In this document: positions 24,783 through 34,055 of the stretch, piece after piece
How the letters are laid out: each line of letters begins with the position of its first letter
Position numbering within the stretch: the first letter of the stretch is position 1
IMG/VR virus record: IMGVR_UViG_3300022868_000015
Span: 1 to 64,000 of that record
Length of the DNA: 64,000 nt
DNA from: a virus
Direction: 5' to 3' (one strand)
Made by a program: the position numbers and the translations under genes
Notes under the pieces: model-generated
What the model saw: only the letters and a program-made list of their open reading frames with translations
Database searches by the model: none
What the model was told of the DNA's origin: nothing

Positions 24783-26168
24783 ATGATCAAGAAATACAAT
24801 GATTTTATTCAACCTATAAATGAATCAAGAGTTAAAACTTTTGGTTTTCCAAATGAAGTTAATAATGAATTAAGTAAGAATGATATTAAATCTTTGAAAG
24901 AAGTAAAATATGGTGGTAAAGGTAAAAAATTATTATCTCAGAAAATTATTAATATTGTTAATAATAAAGAATCTATTGTAATTGAAAATAAAAAGAATAA
25001 TGAATATCTAATTCTTATACCTAAAAGTCAAGGGTTTACAATTTATTATTATAATGGTATTAGAATTCTACCACCACAAACATTAAAAACAAGTCCAGTA
25101 AATCAAGATATAACATTATTATTTAGTAGAATGTATGAAAAAGAAATCGTACAAATTCCTACACATACAAGCTTTATTAATCAATTCAATCCTAAATATG
25201 ATCAGTTAAATGTTTATGCTACAAAGGATGTAAAGAACATTGAAACATTTGATTATGTTCAAGTAAAGATAGATAAAAATGTTGCAGACAAAGTTAATAG
25301 ATTGACCAAGGGTATGGGTTTTGATATAAGAAGCAATCTAAGAGCAAAAATTTCATTCTTAGCTGATCCATTAAAATGGAAAAATAATCCATTAGATCCA
25401 AATACATTACTAACGGTTCAGAATAAAGTTTCATCTATAATATTATTAGATTATTTAGCTGAAATAAAAGATAATTTTGTTCCATCATCAAGTGGATTTT
25501 TATTCGAATCATTCATAGCAGGCCTTATTGGAGGACACGTAGTTGAAGACAATACCCAAGTTGATATTTACCTACCAGGTAAAGGACCTTATAAATCTAA
25601 AAATTATCAATTAAAATTATATGATAGGGGTTCAATGTCTAATCTCAATGTTATAAAGAATAACACTACAAGTTTACAAAAAGTAATTAATGGTATGCCT
25701 ATAAGCCAACAAAATTTCATATTGATAGGGTTAAAAATAGATGAAAATATAGAAATGTATTTAGTACCTTTTAATGAAGAATTTGAACAATTAATGGAAG
25801 ATGAAGGATTTTTACCAAACCAACCTAAATTAACACCTACATTTTTAAGATCATTTAAAACAAAAAAAGCTTTTTCATCAAATATAACTGACAATTTTCA
25901 AGAAAGGGGTATTGAATATCTTGGTACTTTAAGATTTGGTAATTTTACCAATAAAATAAATAGTGTTAAAAAAGATCTTGGGGATTCTCTTAAAGATGTC
26001 TGGGAATCAGTAAAGGCACTACATGATGAAATTGACACTTTAGTAACTGGTATAAGTGCTAAGAAAAGAAAAATATCAGATAAAACAAGGGTGTTAAAAC
26101 AATCAAAAAAAGTTGATTCTAAAGTTAAAAAATTGTATAAAACAATTATTACAACAGAAGAAGAATAG
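24783..26168 (+). CDS. large leader protein with possible PD-(D/E)XK nuclease core
   Basis: 461 residues, the largest plus-strand gene. Leader MIKKYNDFIQPINES ends in I-N-E-S. The middle has FLFESFIAGLIGG, then QVDIYLPG and NYQLKLYD, which fits E...D...(Q/E)xK of the PD-(D/E)XK fold at about residues 240-285. The C terminus is basic and helical. It could also be a structural protein with a chance match. It has its own promoter element and no shared tail. Confidence 0.6.
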   Translation: MIKKYNDFIQPINESRVKTFGFPNEVNNELSKNDIKSLKEVKYGGKGKKLLSQKIINIVNNKESIVIENKKNNEYLILIPKSQGFTIYYYNGIRILPPQTLKTSPVNQDITLLFSRMYEKEIVQIPTHTSFINQFNPKYDQLNVYATKDVKNIETFDYVQVKIDKNVADKVNRLTKGMGFDIRSNLRAKISFLADPLKWKNNPLDPNTLLTVQNKVSSIILLDYLAEIKDNFVPSSSGFLFESFIAGLIGGHVVEDNTQVDIYLPGKGPYKSKNYQLKLYDRGSMSNLNVIKNNTTSLQKVINGMPISQQNFILIGLKIDENIEMYLVPFNEEFEQLMEDEGFLPNQPKLTPTFLRSFKTKKAFSSNITDNFQERGIEYLGTLRFGNFTNKINSVKKDLGDSLKDVWESVKALHDEIDTLVTGISAKKRKISDKTRVLKQSKKVDSKVKKLYKTIITTEEE

Positions 26169-26176
26169 GTTCAATT

Positions 26177-26494
26177 TTATATAAACAACCCATAAACTTC
26201 TTCATAACATATAACATCATACTCTTTTATATATTGTCTAGTCTTTGCAACTAAACCAATACTCTTAATTATAAAAGTGTGCACATAATAATCTAAATTA
26301 TCAATCTCCTCTTTTTTAGGATCACCGCCATTATAACCAACCGCATGTTTTACTAAATCAACTAATTCCTCTTCCCACTCTTCCCATGTCAGATCATCTT
26401 CTTCATCTTTATCTATTCCAAAATACTCAAATACATTATCAGGTACTTCATCAAGATTATTTATTCTTTTTAACTTCTTTTTAAATATATTCAT
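26177..26494 (-). CDS. acidic small protein
   Basis: 105 residues. KKKLKRINNLDEVPDN start, then a very acidic stretch (DKDEEDDLTWEEWEEEL). Converges with the 24783 gene. Unrecognised. Confidence 0.6.
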   Translation of the reverse strand: MNIFKKKLKRINNLDEVPDNVFEYFGIDKDEEDDLTWEEWEEELVDLVKHAVGYNGGDPKKEEIDNLDYYVHTFIIKSIGLVAKTRQYIKEYDVICYEEVYGLFI

Positions 26495-26506
26495 AATTTT
26501 CTTTAT

Positions 26507-26866
26507 TTACAACCAAAAGTCATCTAATTCTTCTTTTTCTACAATATATTCTTCTGGAACTTTTGTTATTACTTCTATATTTTTAATATCTACTTGAAGG
26601 TTTTCTGAATCTTTTAATTTCATGAACTCAGTTAGAAACTCATCTATTGTCAAGGTGGTAAAATCAAAATCAGAATTATGGGGTATGACAACAAACTCAA
26701 ATATATCACATCTTTCATCTGAATGATCTTGATTCCATTCCCAAAGTAAATAATTGAGGGATTCGACGTGTATATTGATAGATTCTTGGGGTTTAGAATT
26801 TATTTCAAGTATTCTAAACTCTTTATTCTTTATCTTTTTATATATTTGATTGAAATAGTTTTTCAT
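26507..26866 (-). CDS. unknown 119-residue protein
   Basis: Starts MKNYFNQIYKKIKNKEF, a leader-like opening, then alternating strands and ends acidic (VEKEELDDFWL). Overlaps the stop of the 26863 gene by four bases. No known domain. Confidence 0.6.
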   Translation of the reverse strand: MKNYFNQIYKKIKNKEFRILEINSKPQESINIHVESLNYLLWEWNQDHSDERCDIFEFVVIPHNSDFDFTTLTIDEFLTEFMKLKDSENLQVDIKNIEVITKVPEEYIVEKEELDDFWL

Positions 26867-27195
26867 TGTTTTATTCTATCTAATTTTAATTTTCTTTGTT
26901 TTCTAATATATTCTTTATTAAAACCTTCTTTTGAAATACAATTATATACCCACTCATCCAACTTCTCAATAACATTTTCATCAACATCTTGTCCCTGTAC
27001 ATCTAAATCTGTTAATTCAATAATACTATCACCAATATTTTTTATTAATTGTGAATAGTTATAATGGAAATGAAATGTTATTCCTTTTTTCATAAACCAC
27101 AAATGAACATAATTCGTAACTTCTGGATGATCATTTAATTCAACTTTTATACAATATTCTTCTGAATATTTTTTACTTAATTCATTTACATTCAT
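26863..27195 (-). CDS. small protein with RKQRKLKLDR basic tail
   Basis: 110 residues. C terminus IRKQRKLKLDRIKQ, basic-tail group. The middle contains DLDVQGQDVDENVIEKLDEW. Its start abuts the stop of the membrane protein at 27195. Confidence 0.65.
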   Translation of the reverse strand: MNVNELSKKYSEEYCIKVELNDHPEVTNYVHLWFMKKGITFHFHYNYSQLIKNIGDSIIELTDLDVQGQDVDENVIEKLDEWVYNCISKEGFNKEYIRKQRKLKLDRIKQ

Positions 27196-28010
27196 TATTC
27201 AAATCTTCTTTCTTTTTCCATTCTCCTTAAACATTCTAATGGGGTTTCATTATTTTTAATATTATAACCACATCCTAAAGTACCACCTTTCCATGAGCCT
27301 GTTCTTTCTCCTACTTCACTACTAAATTCTATACTTATATCCTTACTAACCTTAGCAAATAACTTAGTCCATTTAAACCATCTTGGTCTCCATTCTCTTT
27401 CTTCAACTGTAATTGTAGCATTAACTTTTTGCACTGTTGTATTACTTTTAATTATAATAGAATCACCTATTTTTTGTTCTGATTTTCTTTTCATAACATA
27501 TTCATATGGATATGTTTCTATAAACACTAATTTAGGATCTTTCCATTTATTATCATAAAAAGATTTTCTATCTTTTTTTGTTTCGTGTTCCCATGTGTCA
27601 TCTCTTAATAATAAAGATGTTCTAATCCAATCATATTGCCAAGGCATATCAATTGTTTTCCATTTAGTACCCCCTTCAAAATTCCCTGCACCTCCAATAT
27701 AAAACCATAAAGTATTACCATGATAGTTTATTCCCCATGAGGCACTATCACAATCTTGTATTCCTGTCTTAATAGGTAAATTGATATACATTTTACCATA
27801 ACCATAAAAAATTAAAGGCAATAAAAATAATGCATTTAATGTGAATATCAATAATATAGGTATTAACAACATAAAAAATAATTGTGTTGCACTAATTATA
27901 ATATTAGGTCTTTCATCAAAATAACCTGCCTTGTCTAACTGAAAACCAAAATTGAATAACTTGTATATTCTTACCCAGCCTTTATTTTCTGTTAAGTATT
28001 TTCTTTTCAT
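27195..28010 (-). CDS. membrane-anchored protein of unknown function
   Basis: 271 residues. One or two membrane spans at about 40-70 (LFFMLLIPILLIFTLNALFL), then a large soluble Trp-rich region with WGINYHGNTLWFYIGG and GSWKGGTLGCGYNI, which look like conserved Gly/Trp motifs. Seems full length. The family is not named here. Confidence 0.65.
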   Translation of the reverse strand: MKRKYLTENKGWVRIYKLFNFGFQLDKAGYFDERPNIIISATQLFFMLLIPILLIFTLNALFLLPLIFYGYGKMYINLPIKTGIQDCDSASWGINYHGNTLWFYIGGAGNFEGGTKWKTIDMPWQYDWIRTSLLLRDDTWEHETKKDRKSFYDNKWKDPKLVFIETYPYEYVMKRKSEQKIGDSIIIKSNTTVQKVNATITVEEREWRPRWFKWTKLFAKVSKDISIEFSSEVGERTGSWKGGTLGCGYNIKNNETPLECLRRMEKERRFE

Positions 28011-28036
28011 ATATTTTCTTTTAATATTTTTATCAT

Positions 28037-28726
28037 TTAATATTTCATTTCTTCTATTGCATATGATGGTATAAAATCATATGTGTAAAATGCATCAACA
28101 CCTGGATATTTTGGATCAGTATATAATCTGAGTTGGTTTAATTTTTTCACATTTATTTTCAATATTAACGGTTTAAACGTATAATCTAAATCAATTTTTT
28201 CTTCAATGAAATTATCAATATATTCTAAAGTATCAAAAAAATAAATCCTTTCTGGTTGATTTTCTAATGTATTTTTAGATTTTATAGTTAATCCACTTTT
28301 CAATATTTTGTCTTTATGTTTTTGATCTGAAACATGATATAATACGGTTTTTATCCCTTTATCTTCAAAATCAAAATTCTTATTGATAATAATAGAAAGT
28401 TTATTATTATTAAAATAATCTTTTATAGTTAGATTTCCTTTAATGAATTTGTTATCATCTCCTTTATATTTTGATATATAATAACCAGATATATTTAATA
28501 ATGAATGTAAATCATCAAAAAATTCTTTTGTTTTAATATTTGTAAAATTTACAATAACACCATTATTGATTGATATATCATATAATATATGATATTTTTT
28601 AAACAAATTTTCAATTTTCTGTTTTAATTTATCATAAGTAAAAGAATATATTAAACCCTCTACTATTAAAGTGTTTGGTATACCTTTTATATGATCATAA
28701 TTACGATACTCATTATAAGTTTTCAT
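28037..28726 (-). CDS. ADP-ribosyltransferase-like protein with leader, copy 1
   Basis: 229 residues. Leader MKTYNEYRNYDHIKGI and a possible I-V-E|G-L site. The C-terminal half has LYHVSDQKHKDKILKSGL, PERIYFF and DAFYTYDFIP, matching the H-x-S / KxGLxxKSK / RIYxF pattern shared with the genes at 28790 and 55141. That layout resembles KptA/ART-fold proteins. T4 Alt is a packaged ADP-ribosyltransferase, so an injected host modifier is a reasonable guess. Confidence 0.6.
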   Translation of the reverse strand: MKTYNEYRNYDHIKGIPNTLIVEGLIYSFTYDKLKQKIENLFKKYHILYDISINNGVIVNFTNIKTKEFFDDLHSLLNISGYYISKYKGDDNKFIKGNLTIKDYFNNNKLSIIINKNFDFEDKGIKTVLYHVSDQKHKDKILKSGLTIKSKNTLENQPERIYFFDTLEYIDNFIEEKIDLDYTFKPLILKINVKKLNQLRLYTDPKYPGVDAFYTYDFIPSYAIEEMKY

Positions 28727-28789
28727 TTTTTAATCTATTTTTTTATTTTTCTATTCTCAATTTCAGTGATAGTCCACTTTTTGGGCAAT

Positions 28790-29524
28790 TTAATATAATT
28801 CATAATTTCCATTTTCTTCATCAATTATTGTTATTAAATTTTTAGGTATATTATCAACACAGTAAAATCCTTTATCTTCATAATTTGGATCTTCGAAAAT
28901 ATCAATGTTACTATTAGTTAAATCAATTTCGTAAATAATCCATTTATCATTAATTTTGGATTTTGATCTTTTTTTATAATTATATTCTAATTTCATTCTT
29001 GGTATTAATGAATAACAATCATTTACATCTTTACATATATAAATTCTATCTAAATGTTTAGATAATTTTGATTTTGATTTTGGTATAAGTCCTTTATTTA
29101 TTATCTTTTCTTTATATTCTTGAATAGATATGTGATAATATATGTCATTTGCAACTTTTTTATCATATTTAGCTTCATAAGTTATAGAAACTTGTTCTAA
29201 ATATTCAGCATTTTCAATTAAATAATCTTCATTATATGACAATTCATTTTCATTTTCTGATAAATTGACTAAATACATTTTAGATGGGAACCATCCATGT
29301 CTATCTATCATCAGAGAATCTAAATATTCTAAGGTAATTGGTATATTTTTAATAAATCTAAAACCATGTAAGTTAATAGTAATTGTATTATTCTGAGATT
29401 GTATTGAAAAATCATAATTTAATAAATTAAGTTCACTTTTAACATTTTTAATGGTTGAATTTAATTCATGTGTTTTAAGTGTTTCATTTAAAATATATTC
29501 TGAATATGTGTTAATCTTTTTCAT
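28790..29524 (-). CDS. ADP-ribosyltransferase-like protein with leader, copy 2
   Basis: 244 residues. Leader MKKINTYSEYILNETLK (L-N-E|T). The C-terminal part has IYYHISIQEYKEKIINKGL, PKSKSKLSKHLDRIYI and FEDPNYEDKG, aligning with copies 1 and 3. Between leader and ART-like part is a conserved alpha/beta domain (NTITINLHGFRFI), also in the 55141 copy. Follows a small tail gene. Confidence 0.6.
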   Translation of the reverse strand: MKKINTYSEYILNETLKTHELNSTIKNVKSELNLLNYDFSIQSQNNTITINLHGFRFIKNIPITLEYLDSLMIDRHGWFPSKMYLVNLSENENELSYNEDYLIENAEYLEQVSITYEAKYDKKVANDIYYHISIQEYKEKIINKGLIPKSKSKLSKHLDRIYICKDVNDCYSLIPRMKLEYNYKKRSKSKINDKWIIYEIDLTNSNIDIFEDPNYEDKGFYCVDNIPKNLITIIDEENGNYELY

Positions 29525-29527
29525 GTT

Positions 29528-29794
29528 TTATAATAATCCTAATTTTATTGAAGATATTTTTGAATCTAAATCTTTATCTAAAAAATAATTGAATTTTTCA
29601 CTGTTATTTATACTATCATAAACACATATCCATGCTTGTTCTTCACTTAGTCCAAACGGGACAGCAATTTCATGAAAACCTACGGTAAAAGATGACCAAT
29701 CTTCATATATTGGATTAAATTCAAACCTACTTTTATTAGTATTTTTAATACAATCATACATTTGTTTTAATCTATTATAATTATTCATATTCAT
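29528..29794 (-). CDS. small tail-bearing protein
   Basis: 88 residues. MNMNNYNRLKQMYDCIKN, then YEDWSSFTVGFHEIAVPFG, ends SIKLGLL. Lies between the LT-domain gene at 29798 and the ART-like gene at 28790. Unknown. Confidence 0.65.
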   Translation of the reverse strand: MNMNNYNRLKQMYDCIKNTNKSRFEFNPIYEDWSSFTVGFHEIAVPFGLSEEQAWICVYDSINNSEKFNYFLDKDLDSKISSIKLGLL

Positions 29795-29797
29795 ATC

Positions 29798-30391
29798 TTA
29801 CCAAATGTATAATCCTTTATCGTTAATAAAACCATCGCAATAAAGCATTTCTATATTATAATCAGGAAAAACTAATAATAAAAAGTTTTTATATAATTTA
29901 ATTTTAGATTTTAAAGTTGTATCACCAATAATATAGTATTTTGGAATATCTATTCTGTTTAAAATGTCACCAATTCTTAATAAAACTTCTCTTGTTTCAT
30001 CTAATTTGGTTAATTCCTCATAAGATTCATCATATATAGAATTATCTTTTAACGTAAATGAAATACTCCAAATAAATTCAGAATCTATTTTCATATTATA
30101 ATTAATCATTGGTATCAAATCAACCCTATATTCAGTATCAGAATCAGTTTTAAAAAATATTTGATAACCGTGGCCATTATTATAATTTGAGAATTTATCT
30201 CCGAAAACATATTTACTTATACTAAATTTAGTGTTTGGATACAATTTGTCAAAAGATTCAAAAACTGATTCTCTAAATTTTTTGTAAGTGTAAATTTTCA
30301 AAAATTTGTCTAATCTCTCACTATTATTCTCTTTAATGTAATTATTATAAGTAATATGTGAAACCATTATATTATCAACTTTAATTCCCAT
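29798..30391 (-). CDS. ART-companion protein (LT-type domain), copy 1
   Basis: 197 residues, with an alternative start MVSHITYNNYIKE that looks like a leader. FFKTDSDTEYRVDLIP, WSISFTLKD, YEELTKLDETREVLLRIG then YYIIGDTTLKSKIKLYKN are shared with the gene at 55833 and, more weakly, 33228. In both the 29798 and 55833 loci this gene lies just upstream of an ART-like gene. Function unknown. Confidence 0.62.
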   Translation of the reverse strand: MGIKVDNIMVSHITYNNYIKENNSERLDKFLKIYTYKKFRESVFESFDKLYPNTKFSISKYVFGDKFSNYNNGHGYQIFFKTDSDTEYRVDLIPMINYNMKIDSEFIWSISFTLKDNSIYDESYEELTKLDETREVLLRIGDILNRIDIPKYYIIGDTTLKSKIKLYKNFLLLVFPDYNIEMLYCDGFINDKGLYIW

Positions 30392-30395
30392 AATT

Positions 30396-30602
30396 CTAAA
30401 ATTTTAAATCCAATATCCATGATGAATCATCTTTTAAGACTTCTAATGAAATTTCAATATATAACTCATTATCATTCATTTGGATTTCGTTTAAATAGTA
30501 ATCTACATATAAATCATCAAGTATTATATATTCTTTATTATTTAAACTACTAAACTCTTCAAATGGATCTAATGGTTCATAAAAAGAATTATAGGTTAAC
30601 AT
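30396..30602 (-). CDS. small acidic protein with MLTYNSFYE leader
   Basis: 68 residues. MLTYNSFYEPLDPFEEF then a beta-rich acidic domain. It starts the minus operon 30602-28037. No shared tail. Confidence 0.55.
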   Translation of the reverse strand: MLTYNSFYEPLDPFEEFSSLNNKEYIILDDLYVDYYLNEIQMNDNELYIEISLEVLKDDSSWILDLKF

Positions 30603-30701
30603 TGTTTTTTCACCTGATGTTAAATTCTATTATAACTTTCTTTATTTCATTATACTTTTTCATTTTGTTATTTGTTTTTTAATTGTTTATATTAGTAAAG
30701 T

Positions 30702-30886
30702 CCCATTTTATTTGCATTATAAAGGTCTGGATTTTCTTTTTTCCACCATTCCCAATAACCATCTAAATTATTATAAGGTAATTGGTTTGTATCACAATAT
30801 AATGCTTTTAATCCTTTAGGCAATTCTGGCAACACATTAAATTTATTGTTAATACAATTTAAATCTCGTAAATATTCTAATATCTT
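30702..30886 (-). pseudogene. LRR C-terminal fragment without start
   Basis: Reads KILEYLRDLNC, one and a half LRR units, then YNNLDGYWEWWKKENPDL and NKMGLY with a stop. A TAA precedes the open frame and no start codon is present. Debris of an LRR gene. The rest of the stretch 30603-30935 holds nothing else. Confidence 0.8.
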
Positions 30887-30935
30887 TTACTATTAATTTT
30901 TAATTTTATGTTTTTGAATAATTTACGTATACACA

Positions 30936-32900
30936 TTATATCTCTTTTATTGTTGAAGGTGTTACATCTACGATATTACCAAATTTATCTTTAATGCGAA
31001 CCTTAGTTTTAAGTTGTTTAATAATTTTAACTTCCTTAGTAGTTATCTTCTTACTACGACCAGTATATTCATATACCTCACCAATTTTGAAAAGTTTACT
31101 ATTTGTGTTGATATTTGCACCTATAGATTTTTCAATTTTAACAGGTTTTTTATTATAATATTCAGGTATAGATTCGTCTATAAACTTCCATTCTTCGTCT
31201 GTTATCTTAAAATGTTTTATTAGTTTTTCATCAGTCCACTCTTTTGTAAAATCTAACCAAGGAACAGATTCTAATTCTCCACCATGTAAAGTTTGACTAG
31301 TTTTAAATAAACTCAATGAAAATCTTGCAATTTTAGTCATTAAATAATTTCTGAAATTTTCACTCTCGATTTGAGTATCAAAACCATATTTTAATTTGTA
31401 TTTTGTGGTTTTCCCTATATGTTCAAAAGGTTTTCTAATTTGTAAAAATGTATAATAATCATCCTTGAGAAGTTTTTGATTATCTTTTTCAAAAACGTGA
31501 CCTCGAATTGGACTAAAACCAACTTCATATTTTTTATTATTTGTCGTTTTTGTCCCGTTATATATTCTTTTACATCTATCTCCCCAAAGATGACCTTTTT
31601 TACAATGTTTTAAAATCTTCAACTTAATATTATTAAATATTTCCCCGTTACCATGCATATTTATTTTTCCAATTGAATCTACAAAATATTCTTCATTTTT
31701 CATTTTATTTAATACTTTGATATTTGAAACTTTATCAGCTAAATAAGTTATTGAACATGGATAAAATAGACCAATATTAAAAATAGGATTACCATTAAAC
31801 AACGTTACTTTATTTAATCTCTCATAAACATGATCTCTAGTTTCTTTAAAAATTTTATTTTTACCTTTTTTATCAATTATCCAAATTGAAGGATGAATAT
31901 ATAAAATTTTATCAGAAATATCATAACTTTTTGTTAAAAATTTTAAATCTATATTTTGTGTATATGGGGGATTACCCACAACAATATCAAATTTCTCAAT
32001 TCCCCATTCTTTCATTTTATCATCAAATCCTTTTTCAAGAAAAGATCCGAAATGGTAATTCATGTTATATTTGTGTTCTCTATCAAATAAATTTAAATAA
32101 ATAAACATATTCTTTGTACTAATATCACAAACATAAATCATATTCTCCATTATATGTTTATATCTTTTTTCAGCATTACTTTCCCAATCTTTTAAACCTT
32201 CCATAAGCCTTTGTACTATTACAACCGGGAAATTACCAATTCCATTGCAATTGTCAAGTATCTTAAAATCAGGGTTAGACCATGTTTCCTGTGGAAGTAC
32301 GTCTAAGACCTCTGATACCAACGATCCGGGCGTAAAAACTTCACCAAATTCTTTCTTCTCAGCCACCGAAATACCAATATAACTATCAATTCTTTCAATT
32401 ATTTTATTTAGCTCCGCCACTCTTTTTTCTAAGTCATTTTTGTCAGAATCTAATATCTTATTTAGTTCTGAATCATCCAATAAATTCTTATTTAGGAAAT
32501 CATTCTTAACACAATGAATAAAAAAGTCCTCTATTGCTTTAAACTTCTCATTTATATATTGAATTTTAGAATTAGTTTTAAAAATTAAAAAACTATTTAC
32601 GAAAAGCTCTTTATCCTCTACGTTATCGAAAATATCCTCAATTCCACCTTTCATATCAATACCTAACAACGAAGAACACATAGATTTTCTCCAAGGTTTA
32701 TTTTGAATAAAATCTTCCCAATTCTCTAATAAAAATACAATAGACTCCTTATATTCATCATTGTTTCTCAATGATAAAGAATCGTTAAATTTCTCAATAA
32801 GTTTAGGGTATATTTTATCATGTGATAACTTTACCTCATATTCATCACAAACATCAAATATATTCTGTATTTTGTTTTCTATTATGTCTTTTCTAATCAT
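30936..32900 (-). CDS. N6-adenine DNA methyltransferase, Eco57I-like
   Basis: 654 residues. Motif X region KKEFGEVFTPGSLV, motif I LDNCNGIGNFP at about 225, motif IV VGNPPYTQN at about 310, then a target-recognition region and a C-terminal barrel-like module (GEVYEYTGRSKK, VRIKDKFGN). NPPY marks N6-adenine methylation. The N-terminal 170 residues are helical. With the nuclease at 35170 and helicase at 36108 it may form a restriction-type set, or protect phage DNA alone. Confidence 0.85.
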   Translation of the reverse strand: MIRKDIIENKIQNIFDVCDEYEVKLSHDKIYPKLIEKFNDSLSLRNNDEYKESIVFLLENWEDFIQNKPWRKSMCSSLLGIDMKGGIEDIFDNVEDKELFVNSFLIFKTNSKIQYINEKFKAIEDFFIHCVKNDFLNKNLLDDSELNKILDSDKNDLEKRVAELNKIIERIDSYIGISVAEKKEFGEVFTPGSLVSEVLDVLPQETWSNPDFKILDNCNGIGNFPVVIVQRLMEGLKDWESNAEKRYKHIMENMIYVCDISTKNMFIYLNLFDREHKYNMNYHFGSFLEKGFDDKMKEWGIEKFDIVVGNPPYTQNIDLKFLTKSYDISDKILYIHPSIWIIDKKGKNKIFKETRDHVYERLNKVTLFNGNPIFNIGLFYPCSITYLADKVSNIKVLNKMKNEEYFVDSIGKINMHGNGEIFNNIKLKILKHCKKGHLWGDRCKRIYNGTKTTNNKKYEVGFSPIRGHVFEKDNQKLLKDDYYTFLQIRKPFEHIGKTTKYKLKYGFDTQIESENFRNYLMTKIARFSLSLFKTSQTLHGGELESVPWLDFTKEWTDEKLIKHFKITDEEWKFIDESIPEYYNKKPVKIEKSIGANINTNSKLFKIGEVYEYTGRSKKITTKEVKIIKQLKTKVRIKDKFGNIVDVTPSTIKEI

Positions 32901-32931
32901 TTAATATGATTTTAAGGGGGGTGAGTAATTA

Positions 32932-33087
32932 TTATTTATCTGTTAGAATTGGTGTTTTCTTTTTATTTTTTTGCCTTTTAACGAATTCTTCATGTTTTTT
33001 GTCAAAAATATAACCATTTTTTTCGATCTTTTTAATGATATGTTTTTCTGCATCATCTAACATCTTTTGTTTTCTTTCTTCTATCAT
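32932..33087 (-). CDS. small charged protein, copy 1
   Basis: 51 residues: MIEERKQKMLDDAEKHIIKK then GYIFDKKHEEFVKRQKNKKK. Close paralogue of the gene at 34056 (same RKQKMLD, KHEEFVKRQKN). Helical and highly charged. Unknown role. Confidence 0.6.
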   Translation of the reverse strand: MIEERKQKMLDDAEKHIIKKIEKNGYIFDKKHEEFVKRQKNKKKTPILTDK

Positions 33088-33210
33088 AGTTTTTATTTTC
33101 TTTTTATTATGATTTCATCATAAATTTATCCAACAATCTTTTGTTTTCTTTCTTCTATCATAGTTTTTATTTTCTTTTTATTATGATTTCATCATAAATT
33201 TATCCAACAA
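33062..33210. repeat. 74-bp tandem duplication
   Basis: Two copies with period 74, starting at ATCTTTTG (33062 and 33136), each containing a minus-strand ATG context for the small charged gene. The duplicated start region means a second partial 5' end lies upstream of the gene at 32932. Confidence 0.9.
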
Positions 33211-33227
33211 TCTCGATCAACTCATTA

Positions 33228-33818
33228 TTATTTCATATTTTTAAGATGTAAAAAGCAGTTCTCATCTAACTTTATTTTTTTTATATTTTCATTTTGAATT
33301 TTTTCTTTTACTAAAAAATATGCTGTGCCTTTTTCATCATTTGAATCAGTATAAAAAGAAGAAGGTCCAGTAAGGACGGTAAATTCTTTAAAATGTTTTC
33401 TATAATTGTTATAAAAATTAATTTTCTTATCACCTAACTCACCTACAGAATAAGTTGTATAATTATGTTTATTTATATAATTAAAAATTATATATACAAC
33501 TTTACCCATAACTTCTAAGTATTCTTTTTTGTTAGTTAATTTGTCAAAGTTTTCACCAAAACCTCTCTCACTAATAGAAAAGAATATTGTTGGTATTTTA
33601 TCTAATTCTGTATATTCAGATAAATATTTACCATTAGATAATTTCTCATCATCTTCTTCAGTTATCATAAAATAAACACTATATAAATTATTGTTTTTAG
33701 AAGTAAATTGTTTTTCTTCTACTTCTATATCTCGCAATTCCTTATAATTTGTAATATATTCTGTTTCTATTAAATTAAATTCAATTTCTTTTATAAATTC
33801 ATCATATTTAGTTTTCAT
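33228..33818 (-). CDS. leader protein with LT-type domain, copy 3
   Basis: 196 residues. Leader MKTKYDEFIKEIEFN (I-K-E|I). SISERGFGENFDKLTNKKEYLEVMGKV and NYTTYSVGELGDKKINFYNN follow the pattern of the 29798 and 55833 proteins (Sxxx...LTxxxExxEVxxKV). Not next to an ART-like gene here. Unknown function. Confidence 0.6.
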   Translation of the reverse strand: MKTKYDEFIKEIEFNLIETEYITNYKELRDIEVEEKQFTSKNNNLYSVYFMITEEDDEKLSNGKYLSEYTELDKIPTIFFSISERGFGENFDKLTNKKEYLEVMGKVVYIIFNYINKHNYTTYSVGELGDKKINFYNNYRKHFKEFTVLTGPSSFYTDSNDEKGTAYFLVKEKIQNENIKKIKLDENCFLHLKNMK

Positions 33819-33821
33819 CTA

Positions 33822-33956
33822 TTATTTATTTTTAAATTCCAATTCTTTTCCTTTTAATTCTTGGCTTCGTTTTTTCAAATTTTTCAGAAAACGATTAACA
33901 CGGGGCAAGGAAAATGTTTCTCCAATAGATTCTTTACGTTTTGGTATAGTTTTCAT
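33822..33956 (-). CDS. small basic protein, 44 residues
   Basis: MKTIPKRKESIGETFSLPR then RFLKNLKKRSQELKGKE. Strongly basic. A promoter element is 21 bases upstream. No known family. Confidence 0.5.
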   Translation of the reverse strand: MKTIPKRKESIGETFSLPRVNRFLKNLKKRSQELKGKELEFKNK

Positions 33957-33976
33957 AATATTTTATTTCCTTTTCT

Positions 33977-33988
33977 TTATATATTAAT
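33977..33988 (-). promoter_or_regulatory. AATATATA promoter-like element (minus)
   Basis: Minus strand reads AATTAATATATA, 21 bases before the ATG at 33956. Confidence 0.45.
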
Positions 33989-34055
33989 TGATTCTTTAGG
34001 TATGTTTTTCATTTTCATTTATCTTCTTTTTCTTCTGTAGAATTGTTGTTTGTTT

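Noticed and set aside
28735-28803. 22-codon minus-strand ORF MNYIKLPKKWTITEIENRK
   Set aside because: Overlaps the end of the 28790 gene and is too short to separate from chance, though it could be a remnant.
33062-33210. Two-unit repeat as a minimal CRISPR array
   Set aside because: The copies are directly adjacent and identical over the full 74 bp, so it is a tandem duplication.
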